Under the pieces are notes generated by a model. That model saw only the letters and a list, made by a program, of their open reading frames with translations, did not search any database and had not been told where the DNA came from. From assembly GCA_023417955.1 (NCBI GenBank), contig JAEZDW010000385.1:1-10532 (forward strand): DNA of 10,532 nucleotides, in the 5' to 3' direction. Below are positions 1 to 6,545 of this stretch, in pieces. A program made the translations under genes and the position numbers. Source of the DNA: Bacteroidota bacterium. Its GTDB lineage: Bacteria > Bacteroidota > Bacteroidia > Cytophagales > Cyclobacteriaceae. Positions within the stretch are counted from its first letter, which is position 1. Each line of letters starts with the position of its first letter.

Positions 1-243
1 ATGCACCCCAATACCGTGAATTTTCAAAATCTGAAAAGTGTCGAGCGAGAGGCATTGAAATTTAACACTGCTTTCTGACAGTCAGACGGTGGTACGGCAG
101 AACCGTGATTCACGGGCCGTGAGAGGTTCTCGCCGGAAAATAATCCCGGTTATCGTGATAATGGCCATGCCCGAGGAACGTGAGGCCATGGAAAGGTATT
201 AACGTATATGAGGAGAGTTGAAAAGCCTTTGAACTTTGATAAA
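1..243. other. Upstream region with nested palindromes, no confident gene
   Basis: No convincing gene is visible. A frame open from the window edge stops with TGA at 76-78 and could be the last 25 codons of an upstream gene, but I recognise nothing in it. Two palindromic structures follow. TCTGAC-A-GTCAGA is at 74-86 and contains that stop codon. At 95-135 the arms CGGCAGAACC (95-104) and GGTTCTCGCCG (125-135, one bulged base) enclose a second palindrome, TCACGG-G-CCGTGA (110-122). A weaker repeat, AGCCTT (224-229) with AAGGCT (250-255), overlaps the predicted promoter. No T-tract follows the palindromes, so a simple intrinsic terminator is unlikely. Confidence 0.4.
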
Positions 244-272
244 TTTGGTAAGGCTGTTTCAATATAGGTTTG
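218..272 (+). promoter_or_regulatory. Predicted promoter(s) for the response-regulator/kinase gene
   Basis: Two overlapping matches to the Bacteroidota promoter form (TTG, 17-23 bp, TAnnTTTG) are visible. TTTG at 244-247 is 17 bp before TAGGTTTG at 265-272. TTG at 218-220 is 19 bp before TAAATTTG at 240-247. The downstream pair would give a leader of roughly 35 nt before the ATG at 315. No start site has been mapped; this is motif matching only. Confidence 0.5.
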
Positions 273-314
273 TTTTCCATAACAGACCGTCTGCTGTAGT
301 GTAATCGACCGGCT

Positions 315-1481
315 ATGGAAAGAGCGTTGAAGATACTTATGCTTGAAGATGTGCCTGAGGATATTGGCCTCATCGAGCACGTCCTGCGTAAGGAAGGAAT
401 TCAGTTTAATAGTTATCCTGTTGACACGAAGGAAGAATACATCAAGGCACTTGATGACTTTCTCCCGGATGTGATCCTCTCTGACCATGCGCTGCCTCAA
501 TTCAACTCGGTGGAAGCGTTGTCACTCTGCCGCAAGAATGCGCTTAACATTCCCTTTATTCTCGTAACCGGCACCGTCTCGGAGGAATTCGCGGTTTCGT
601 GTTTGAAGCAGGGCGCTGACGATTATGTGCTTAAGTCGAACCTTGTTCGTCTGCCATCAGCAATTGTGAATGCGCTGCGTCAGCGAAACATCGAGCTGAA
701 ACGCAAGACTGCCGAACTAACGCTCAGGAAACAAAATGAAGAACTGGTGAAGATTAACCAGGAACTGGACAGTTTTGTTTATAGCGTTTCGCATAACCTG
801 AGAGCGCCGTTGATGTCTGTTCTCGGTTTGTTGCGGCTGGCGCATATTGAAGTTGAAAGAGCAGAACAGGATACGGCGGTTTTGTTAAGTTACTTTTCGA
901 TGATGGAGCACAGCATCCATAAACTTGATGACACCTTGAAGGAAATCCTCGACTATTCACGTAACGCGCGATCCGAAATCAACATTGATAAGGTTGATCT
1001 TGCAAGAACTCTCGAGGACGGATTTGAGCGGCTTCGATATCATGAAGGAAGCGATCAGATTCAGAAGATTGTAGAAGTCTCGGAAGAGGCGCCGTTTTAT
1101 TCCGACCCTAACCGGGTCGCCGTTGTTCTGAACAACCTTATTTCGAACGCTATCAAATATCGTGATGAGCGTAAGGAAAATCAGTTCGTGCGAGTCGAGG
1201 CAAAAGTTACAAAAGGGCATGCCACCATTCGTTTTTCAGATAATGGTATTGGTATTTCTTCAGACCTTGTGAATCGCATTTTCGATATGTTCTTCCGTGC
1301 AACTGAAAAGAGTGAGGGCGCGGGACTTGGACTTTACATTGTAAAGGAAACCATCGAAAAACTGGGCGGCCGTATTTCAACAGAGTCGGTACACGGGATG
1401 GGAACCACGTTTAACATAGAAATTCCGAATCGCTATAAACCAGAGCTAAAGGAAGTGCAGGCCCAGCCATCAGTAGCCTGA
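315..1481 (+). CDS. Receiver domain-histidine kinase protein (soluble)
   Basis: This 388-residue protein has an N-terminal receiver domain followed by a histidine kinase core. The receiver (about 5-122) shows the acidic pair E11/D12, phosphoacceptor D57 after VILS, T85 and K107. Residues 125-150 are charged and probably form a coiled-coil linker. The HisKA region carries the H-box SHNLRAPL with H160. The ATPase domain has an N-box (NLISNAIKY, N278), G1 box DNGIGIS (309-315) and G2 box GAGLGLYIV (335-343). There is no transmembrane segment or sensor domain, so it should act in the cytoplasm, probably taking phosphate from or being tuned by another kinase. With the receiver first, this is the reverse of most hybrid kinases. 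No partner regulator is adjacent. The ATG at 315 gives a complete receiver start. The 3' end overlaps the convergent transferase gene by 12 bp. Confidence 0.93.
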   Translation: MERALKILMLEDVPEDIGLIEHVLRKEGIQFNSYPVDTKEEYIKALDDFLPDVILSDHALPQFNSVEALSLCRKNALNIPFILVTGTVSEEFAVSCLKQGADDYVLKSNLVRLPSAIVNALRQRNIELKRKTAELTLRKQNEELVKINQELDSFVYSVSHNLRAPLMSVLGLLRLAHIEVERAEQDTAVLLSYFSMMEHSIHKLDDTLKEILDYSRNARSEINIDKVDLARTLEDGFERLRYHEGSDQIQKIVEVSEEAPFYSDPNRVAVVLNNLISNAIKYRDERKENQFVRVEAKVTKGHATIRFSDNGIGISSDLVNRIFDMFFRATEKSEGAGLGLYIVKETIEKLGGRISTESVHGMGTTFNIEIPNRYKPELKEVQAQPSVA

Positions 1482-3158
1482 CGCTGAATCATCCCCACGC
1501 GGATCGGCACCGCCTTCAAGCTTGCCGTCGCTGCGAATCAGAATAGCGTCAACTCGGCCGTATGGTGAGCGAAAAGTTGTGCGATGTCCTTTCTGCTCAA
1601 GCAATTTAACAGCGTCACCGTCAAGCGCATTTCTTTCGATTTGTATTTCGTCCGGCAACCATTGTGCATGCACGCGACTCGCTGAGACAGCTTGTTGCAT
1701 ATTCATATCGAAGTCAATAACGTTCAGGATGGTCTGAAAAACAGACGTGATGATTGTGGTTCCGCCGGGAGTACCGACAACCATGAACAGCTTTCCGTCT
1801 TTTTCAAGGATCGTAGGCGTCATTGAACTCAACATTCGCTTTCCCGGCAGGATTTTGTTAGCCTCTCCACCGATTGCCCCGTACATGTTTGGGTGACCGG
1901 GTTTTAGACTGAAGTCGTCCATCTCGTTGTTCAGCAGGAAACCCGCGCCAGCAACAACGATCCGGCTACCATAACTGTCATTCAGCGTTGTTGTAACGGC
2001 AACAGCATTCCCTTTTGCATCGACAATTGAAAGGTGTGTGGTCTGTTCTGATTCATATGAATGTAGCACACCTTCTTTCACGGTATTGCTGGGAGTCGCG
2101 CGATCTTCGTCGAATGAATCCATGCGCGTACGGATATAGCTATCGCTGAGTATTTCGGTGAGGGGAACATCAAAGAAGTCCGGATCCCCAAGATGCGCGG
2201 CCCGGTCGGCATACACGCGGCGTTCCGCCTCCGTATAGAGGTGAATCGTCTGCGCCGTATTGTGACCCCATTCTCGAATCGGGTAGGGCTCAACACTCTT
2301 CAACAGCTGCAAGAGTGCAACGCCCCCGCTGGACGGAGGTGGCATTGATATTACGTCGAAGCTTTTATATGTGCCACGTATCGGGGTCCTCCAGACAGCC
2401 TTGTAATTGAGCAGGTCGCTGTGTGAGATAAGGCCGCGACCGCGAATCATCTCGGCAACGATCAGGTCCGCTGTCTTTCCGGAATAGAATCCATCGGCAC
2501 CTTGATCCCGAATACGCTCAAGTGTATGGGCCAGGTCTGTCATTACAATTAGTTGGCCTTCCTTCCAGTCGCCTATCAGGTAATCAGGGACAACCGTATT
2601 GTTCGTTTTGAGTTCCTCCTGTATGGAAAGCAGCCCGTCGGCTTCATGGGCGGTGAGCTGAAAGCCATTGGCTGCCAGCGAGATAGCAGGCTCGACCAAG
2701 TCTTTCCATGGAAGCGAACCAAACCTTTGATGGGACTCCCACATCCCGGCCACGCTTCCCGGAATGCCACTTGCCAAATGGCTGGTCTCACTCAACCCGG
2801 GGATCACAGCTAATGAGTCGTCCAGAAACATATTGGTTTCGGCTCGTTCAGGAGCTTTTTCGCGGTAATCAAGGGAGTACGCTGTGCCACCAGCTTCGCG
2901 ATAGATCATAAATCCGCCACCGCCGAGGTTTCCAGCAGCAGGATGAACGACGGCTAACGCGAACTGTACGGCAACAGCGGCGTCGACGGCATTGCCACCG
3001 CGTTTGAGTATATCAACGCCCACCTTTGTAGCCAATGGATGTGCCGAAACGACCATCGCCGAATCGGCAATTACCGGCTGCACGTCTCGAACTGTGAGAT
3101 TATCGGATTTGCAGGCAGCCAGTGTTCCGGCGAGTAAAAGCGGAATAAAGCACTTCAT
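1470..3158 (-). CDS. ggt: Gamma-glutamyltransferase, predicted lipoprotein
   Basis: This 562-residue enzyme is the size of a full gamma-glutamyltranspeptidase precursor (large plus small subunit). The family cleaves the gamma-glutamyl bond of glutathione and related peptides and matures by self-cleavage. The nucleophile is the first Thr of TTHLS (T373), which becomes the small-subunit N-terminus. Substrate-binding features are visible: DYREKAP (R99), NNEMDDF (E412, D415), SSM (444-446) and GTPGG (462-466). A lid loop with Y426 is present. E412 replaces the Gln found at this place in E. coli. The start at 3158 is chosen because it gives a lipoprotein signal peptide with lipobox LAAC and C16; the frame is open further upstream, but that stretch runs into tetR and is not signal-like. 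It should sit on the periplasmic side of a membrane or on the surface. It is divergent from tetR, which may control it. Confidence 0.95.
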   Translation of the reverse strand: MKCFIPLLLAGTLAACKSDNLTVRDVQPVIADSAMVVSAHPLATKVGVDILKRGGNAVDAAVAVQFALAVVHPAAGNLGGGGFMIYREAGGTAYSLDYREKAPERAETNMFLDDSLAVIPGLSETSHLASGIPGSVAGMWESHQRFGSLPWKDLVEPAISLAANGFQLTAHEADGLLSIQEELKTNNTVVPDYLIGDWKEGQLIVMTDLAHTLERIRDQGADGFYSGKTADLIVAEMIRGRGLISHSDLLNYKAVWRTPIRGTYKSFDVISMPPPSSGGVALLQLLKSVEPYPIREWGHNTAQTIHLYTEAERRVYADRAAHLGDPDFFDVPLTEILSDSYIRTRMDSFDEDRATPSNTVKEGVLHSYESEQTTHLSIVDAKGNAVAVTTTLNDSYGSRIVVAGAGFLLNNEMDDFSLKPGHPNMYGAIGGEANKILPGKRMLSSMTPTILEKDGKLFMVVGTPGGTTIITSVFQTILNVIDFDMNMQQAVSASRVHAQWLPDEIQIERNALDGDAVKLLEQKGHRTTFRSPYGRVDAILIRSDGKLEGGADPRGDDSASGY

Positions 3159-3184
3159 CTTTCCCTGTATTGGTATTGTCACGC

Positions 3185-3213
3185 CAAAAGTATTAATTCC
3201 GCCTCTGTTCCAA
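3185..3213 (-). promoter_or_regulatory. Predicted ggt promoter with flanking inverted repeat
   Basis: Read on the minus strand, TTG (3213-3211, inside a T run) is 18 bp before TACTTTTG (3192-3185), a good match to the Bacteroidota form; the leader to the ATG at 3158 would be about 20 nt. An inverted repeat CCTCTG (3202-3207) / CAGAGG (3223-3228) brackets the upstream box and is a candidate operator for the divergent TetR protein. No clear TAnnTTTG box is seen for tetR itself. Confidence 0.45.
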
Positions 3214-3264
3214 AAAGTTAACCAGAGGAAGGAATAGGCCCCGGTTAAATAATAACACATCGAA

Positions 3265-3894
3265 ATGAGCCTCCGGAAAGAAAAGGCAGCGCGGCTGAAG
3301 ATCCAGGTCCTTGACAACACACTTAAGCTGGTTGGCAAGAAGTCGTTTGATGATTTATATGTGGACGACATCTGCCAGAAGGTGAGGATATCGAAAGTGA
3401 CGTTGTTTAAATACTTCCCGCAAAAGGAAGACATCCTAATGTACTACTTCCGCATCTGGTGTCTCAACCGTTGTGTGGAATTACTTCAGAAGCCGCGGGA
3501 AGGAATGCAGGGCATATTCTTTCTGTTTGACAAGATCAGCGACGAATTTGATGAACGTCCCGGCTTTGTGCTGAGTTTGCTCGCGTACTTGTCGGATGCG
3601 AAGCGCACGCCGAAGCCTTTTGCTGTAAAACCTGAGGAGAAAAAGCTGCTGTATCCGGATGTAGCAAGTATTACATCGCTCGAGATCCTTTCACTGGACC
3701 AAATGATCGAGAAGTTTGCATTGGAAGCTATTTTCCGGAAAGAGATCACGAAATCAACATCCACACGCGACATCACAAATGTCATTTCGTCCCTGCTTTA
3801 TGGCGGAATTCTCGTTGCGCATTTAAATCAGCAGGCACCGTTGCGGCATTTCTTCAGGAAAATGATCGACCTCTCATTAAAAGGGCTGAACTAG
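3265..3894 (+). CDS. TetR-family transcriptional regulator
   Basis: This 209-residue protein has the usual TetR size and layout. The N-terminal DNA-binding domain (about 8-58) has the signature SFDDLYVDDICQKVRIS followed by the recognition-helix region KVTLFKYFPQKEDIL (44-58). The C-terminal part (about 62-209) is helical and gives no clue to its ligand. It is divergent from the transferase gene with a 106-bp gap holding an inverted repeat, so control of that gene and of itself is likely by the usual TetR logic, though not shown. The ATG at 3265 has no strong Shine-Dalgarno, normal for this phylum. The stop is 2 bp from the end of the convergent small lipoprotein gene. Whether it represses or activates cannot be told from sequence. 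Confidence 0.9.
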   Translation: MSLRKEKAARLKIQVLDNTLKLVGKKSFDDLYVDDICQKVRISKVTLFKYFPQKEDILMYYFRIWCLNRCVELLQKPREGMQGIFFLFDKISDEFDERPGFVLSLLAYLSDAKRTPKPFAVKPEEKKLLYPDVASITSLEILSLDQMIEKFALEAIFRKEITKSTSTRDITNVISSLLYGGILVAHLNQQAPLRHFFRKMIDLSLKGLN

Positions 3895-3896
3895 CC

Positions 3897-4073
3897 TCAA
3901 CTCTTCATTTTGACGGTTTTTGTCCGCTTTACGCGCTTGTCTCTCTTTCGATCGAAGAAGCGATGTTGGTATTTGGGCTTTACGACAGTGGTAGTAGGAC
4001 CGGAATGACGACTGCAGGACGGCAGGAGAGACGAAAAAAAGACTAATAAGGCTAGAGTTATTAACTTTCTCAT
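3897..4073 (-). CDS. Small basic lipoprotein, function unknown
   Basis: The frame is open further upstream, but the ATG at 4073 gives a convincing 58-residue lipoprotein precursor: MRK, a hydrophobic stretch (about 4-17), then lipobox LPSC with C20. The mature peptide would be only about 39 residues, and its last third is strongly basic (residues 38-57, rich in Lys and Arg). A basic tail could bind lipopolysaccharide, peptidoglycan or nucleic acid, but that is speculation. A TACCTTTG box on the minus strand (4096-4089) about 16 bp upstream supports this start. It is divergent from the first caspase gene and convergent with tetR. I do not recognise a family. Short length is the main doubt. Confidence 0.6.
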   Translation of the reverse strand: MRKLITLALLVFFSSLLPSCSRHSGPTTTVVKPKYQHRFFDRKRDKRVKRTKTVKMKS

Positions 4074-4088
4074 TCCGGTTCGGCTGGG

Positions 4089-4096
4089 CAAAGGTA
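4089..4096 (-). promoter_or_regulatory. Predicted promoter box for the small lipoprotein gene
   Basis: TACCTTTG on the minus strand matches the TAnnTTTG downstream element and lies 16-23 bp before the chosen ATG. I find no TTG at the expected distance upstream, so this is half a promoter by motif. Confidence 0.3.
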
Positions 4097-4153
4097 TCAT
4101 TTTTAAAGTTTGCAGGAGTTTCCGGGCAACGGTAATTTTAGCTTCGCGTATAT

Positions 4154-4161
4154 TATCTTTG
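4154..4161 (+). promoter_or_regulatory. Predicted promoter box just ahead of the caspase-barrel cluster
   Basis: TATCTTTG matches TAnnTTTG and ends six bases before the ATG at 4168. Transcription would begin at or next to the start codon, giving a leaderless or nearly leaderless message. There is no TTG 17-23 bp upstream. The TTG at 4159-4161 is better read as part of this box than as a start codon. Confidence 0.3.
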
Positions 4162-4167
4162 TTTATT

Positions 4168-5601
4168 ATGCGATTCCCTATCCGAACGTTCAGGCACCTT
4201 TTGCTTGCCATCATGCTTTTGCCGGTGGTCGGGGTCTCCGGCCAGGACCACAAAACCTTCGACGAAGGCGTTGCACATTTCAAAGCCGGCGAATATCAGG
4301 CAGTAGTGGACCTTTTTACAGGAATACTAGCCAATCCTGATCATAATAAACGCTTCAATGAGGACCTTTATTTTTATCGGGGGCAATCCTATTTCCATCT
4401 CGGAAACTACAAATACGCATTGTTGGATCTCGATGAGAGCCTGAAACTGGATCATTTCAACAAGGCCACAATCTACTGGTATCGCGCCCGTTGTGAGGCA
4501 AAACTAGGTAATACCCAGGGTGCGGAAGACAACTACCGGGACGCCCTCGCCGCTGCGGAACGCAATCGCAAACTCTCTGCTGAAATCCTGGCTGATCGTT
4601 CTGCGTTTTATACGAAGCTTGGAAAGAAAGACCTCGCCCAGCAGGATATGGCATCGGCGAAATCAAGGAATTCAAAAGTTACGACGCCGACAACATCTCC
4701 CAAGACCACTCAGCCAAAGTCCGATAAGGAGGACAAGAACACACAAGTGATCGTCAAGAATAATAACCCTCCGGTACGGCAGGAAAATACAAACAAGACA
4801 GAAACCAAATCAGAGAAGAAACCTGCAGAAAAACCTAAGGCGGAAGAAGAGCCACGTCAAAGCTCAGCAGCAACGATGGTTTCGGCACTTGCTGAAGCGT
4901 ACAAAGACGAAAAAAGGTATGCGCTCGTCATCGGTAATGGGAATTACAACAAGGAAATCGGGAACCTGAAGAATCCTGTGAATGATGCTACGGATGTAGC
5001 CACTGAGTTGCGCAAGTCAGACTTTGAAGTCCAGCTGCTTACCAATGCCACGTATATTCAGATTCGCGAGGCGATGCGCAAGTTTCAGAGTCAGCTTGCC
5101 AACGGACCGCGTGATCAGACCGTGGGATTGTTTTATTATGCCGGTCATGGTGTCCAGTATCAGGACGAAAACTATCTCGTTCCGATTGACGCAAATGTCA
5201 AATTCGAAGACGACATCGTACGGATGTGTTTCCCTGTTCAAAGGATGGTGCTGGGCCAAATGGAGAACACAAACTCGCGGATGAATATTATTATCCTTGA
5301 CGCATGCCGGAACAATCCATTCCCGGCAACGACGAGGTCGGTCAATCAGGGACTTGCCGAAATGAAAAGAGCGCGCGGTTCCTTTATCGCCTATGCAACG
5401 GCGCCCGGATCAGTGGCGTCGGATGGCAGCGGGCGCAACGGCCTTTATACACAGGAGCTGCTGAAGGCACTCCGCAAACCGGGATTGACAATTGAGCAGG
5501 TGTTTAAAGAGGTAAGGATGAACGTACTCCGTCTTTCAGGAGAAAAGCAGTACACGTGGGACAGCTCCAATATTATTGGCGAATTCTATTTCAAGTTTTG
5601 A
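4168..5601 (+). CDS. Secreted TPR-caspase (C14) protease, first copy
   Basis: This 477-residue protein has a signal peptide (about 1-25, hydrophobic core LLLAIMLLPVVGV, likely cut before Q26), about four TPR-like repeats (28-164), a Lys/Thr/Pro/Glu-rich linker (about 165-245) and a C-terminal caspase-like domain (247-477). Catalytic His327 is in YYAGHG and Cys380 in LDACRNNPF. Asp378, two residues before the Cys, matches the metacaspase residue that binds a basic P1 side chain, so cleavage after Lys or Arg is expected rather than after Asp. An EDD stretch (347-349) sits where metacaspases have calcium-binding acids. The domain ends with the usual WDSSNIIGEFYF form. It should act in the periplasm. 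ATG 4168 is chosen over TTG 4159 because the latter lies in a promoter-like box. The barrel gene follows after 45 bp. The physiological substrate is unknown. Confidence 0.9.
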   Translation: MRFPIRTFRHLLLAIMLLPVVGVSGQDHKTFDEGVAHFKAGEYQAVVDLFTGILANPDHNKRFNEDLYFYRGQSYFHLGNYKYALLDLDESLKLDHFNKATIYWYRARCEAKLGNTQGAEDNYRDALAAAERNRKLSAEILADRSAFYTKLGKKDLAQQDMASAKSRNSKVTTPTTSPKTTQPKSDKEDKNTQVIVKNNNPPVRQENTNKTETKSEKKPAEKPKAEEEPRQSSAATMVSALAEAYKDEKRYALVIGNGNYNKEIGNLKNPVNDATDVATELRKSDFEVQLLTNATYIQIREAMRKFQSQLANGPRDQTVGLFYYAGHGVQYQDENYLVPIDANVKFEDDIVRMCFPVQRMVLGQMENTNSRMNIIILDACRNNPFPATTRSVNQGLAEMKRARGSFIAYATAPGSVASDGSGRNGLYTQELLKALRKPGLTIEQVFKEVRMNVLRLSGEKQYTWDSSNIIGEFYFKF

Positions 5602-5646
5602 GACACAGCACTTATAGAAATATCGTGACCTTTAACCCCACCATAC

Positions 5647-6531
5647 ATGAAAAAACACATCTGTCTGTTAGTTGCTTTATCTGCTTTTATCATTTCAGTG
5701 AGCGCCCAGGATGAAGGAAACATCACAAAGCGCGATCGTATTGATCTTGATAAAGGGATTTTTCTCGGCATAGGGCCGTCATTCACACTCGGCAAAAACA
5801 TTGGAGATTATAGTACGGGATTAAACGTTGAGCTCGGTTATATGAGTCGTCTCAACCGGGTGGTTTCGCTGGGAGGATCGCTTTCTTATATGAGCTTCAA
5901 ATACGATCCGGAGAAAACCGGCGTGAACAATTCGTTTATCTCAGATGAAACTATCACTGATGGATACTATGATTATTGGCTCGCAATGTACGTCGACTTC
6001 AAGGGTGGCGACATGAATCTTGTTTCGCTCGCCGCGAATCTGAAGTTCAACCTTGTTCCCGTTATGGACAACTCAAAGGTGTCGGTGTACGCGTTCGCGA
6101 AACCTTTCCTTACAATGGCTAGTCGGACAGCGGTGAAGGGTACAGCTTATTTATTTTGGGTACCAGATTATGACTTCGACGGCTTCTATTCCGAAGAGGA
6201 AATAATTGACGGAGCATACAATGCTGTTCAGGTTCCCTGGGAAGCAGGAGATCCTACCTGGGAAGCTGAAGGAATTACAATAAGCGACAAACTCAAAAAA
6301 GATTCCCGCGTAACGGGCGGCATATTCGTTGGACCCGGTATCGAAATCTTCCCTGCAAAGAACGTTTCCTTCTACGTGCAAGCTGCCTTCGGTTACACAT
6401 TCCCGGTTTCATTCGTGAGTACCAAGAAGTATGAGGGAAACAGCCTTAACTCTATGGATGCAGAATTTCCTATTATTGAACAAGGTTTTCCTTCAGTCAA
6501 TCTGCAATTTGGAATATCGTTTAACTTCTAG
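5647..6531 (+). CDS. Outer-membrane beta-barrel protein with EF-hand-like loop
   Basis: This 294-residue protein has a signal peptide (1-20, cut SA before Q21) and alternating amphipathic segments typical of a small beta-barrel: GIFLGIGPSF, GLNVELGYM, SLGGSLSYMSF, GIFVGPGIEIF, SFYVQAAFGYTF. It ends in QFGISFNF, a terminal aromatic strand of the kind used for barrel insertion. Residues 171-209 form an acidic, aromatic-rich stretch, probably an exposed loop. Inside it, residues 174-185 read D-Y-D-F-D-G-F-Y-S-E-E-E, matching the EF-hand loop pattern (D1, D3, D5, G6, E12) with Tyr at position 8. It is sandwiched between the two caspase genes, with 45 bp before and 14 bp after and no terminator, so co-transcription is likely. 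I cannot assign it to a named porin family; pore, adhesin or receptor roles are all possible. Confidence 0.82.
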   Translation: MKKHICLLVALSAFIISVSAQDEGNITKRDRIDLDKGIFLGIGPSFTLGKNIGDYSTGLNVELGYMSRLNRVVSLGGSLSYMSFKYDPEKTGVNNSFISDETITDGYYDYWLAMYVDFKGGDMNLVSLAANLKFNLVPVMDNSKVSVYAFAKPFLTMASRTAVKGTAYLFWVPDYDFDGFYSEEEIIDGAYNAVQVPWEAGDPTWEAEGITISDKLKKDSRVTGGIFVGPGIEIFPAKNVSFYVQAAFGYTFPVSFVSTKKYEGNSLNSMDAEFPIIEQGFPSVNLQFGISFNF

Positions 6532-6545
6532 ATTTTTCTTAAGTA

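Noticed and set aside
1..78. Short frame open from the window edge to TGA
   Set aside because: Only 25 codons are visible and another frame is open nearly as far, so there is no basis to call a gene end.
110..500. Minus-strand open frames across the kinase gene start
   Set aside because: They overlap a well-supported receiver domain on the other strand and their products look like out-of-frame translation.
3159..3434. A longer transferase reading frame extending 92 codons upstream into tetR
   Set aside because: The extra residues overlap the oppositely oriented tetR coding region and are not signal-like, while the start at 3158 gives a clean lipobox.
4074..4283. Upstream extension of the small lipoprotein frame by 70 codons into the first caspase gene
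   Set aside because: It would overlap the caspase signal peptide on the other strand and bury the lipoprotein signal; the start at 4073 fits the lipobox and a nearby promoter box.
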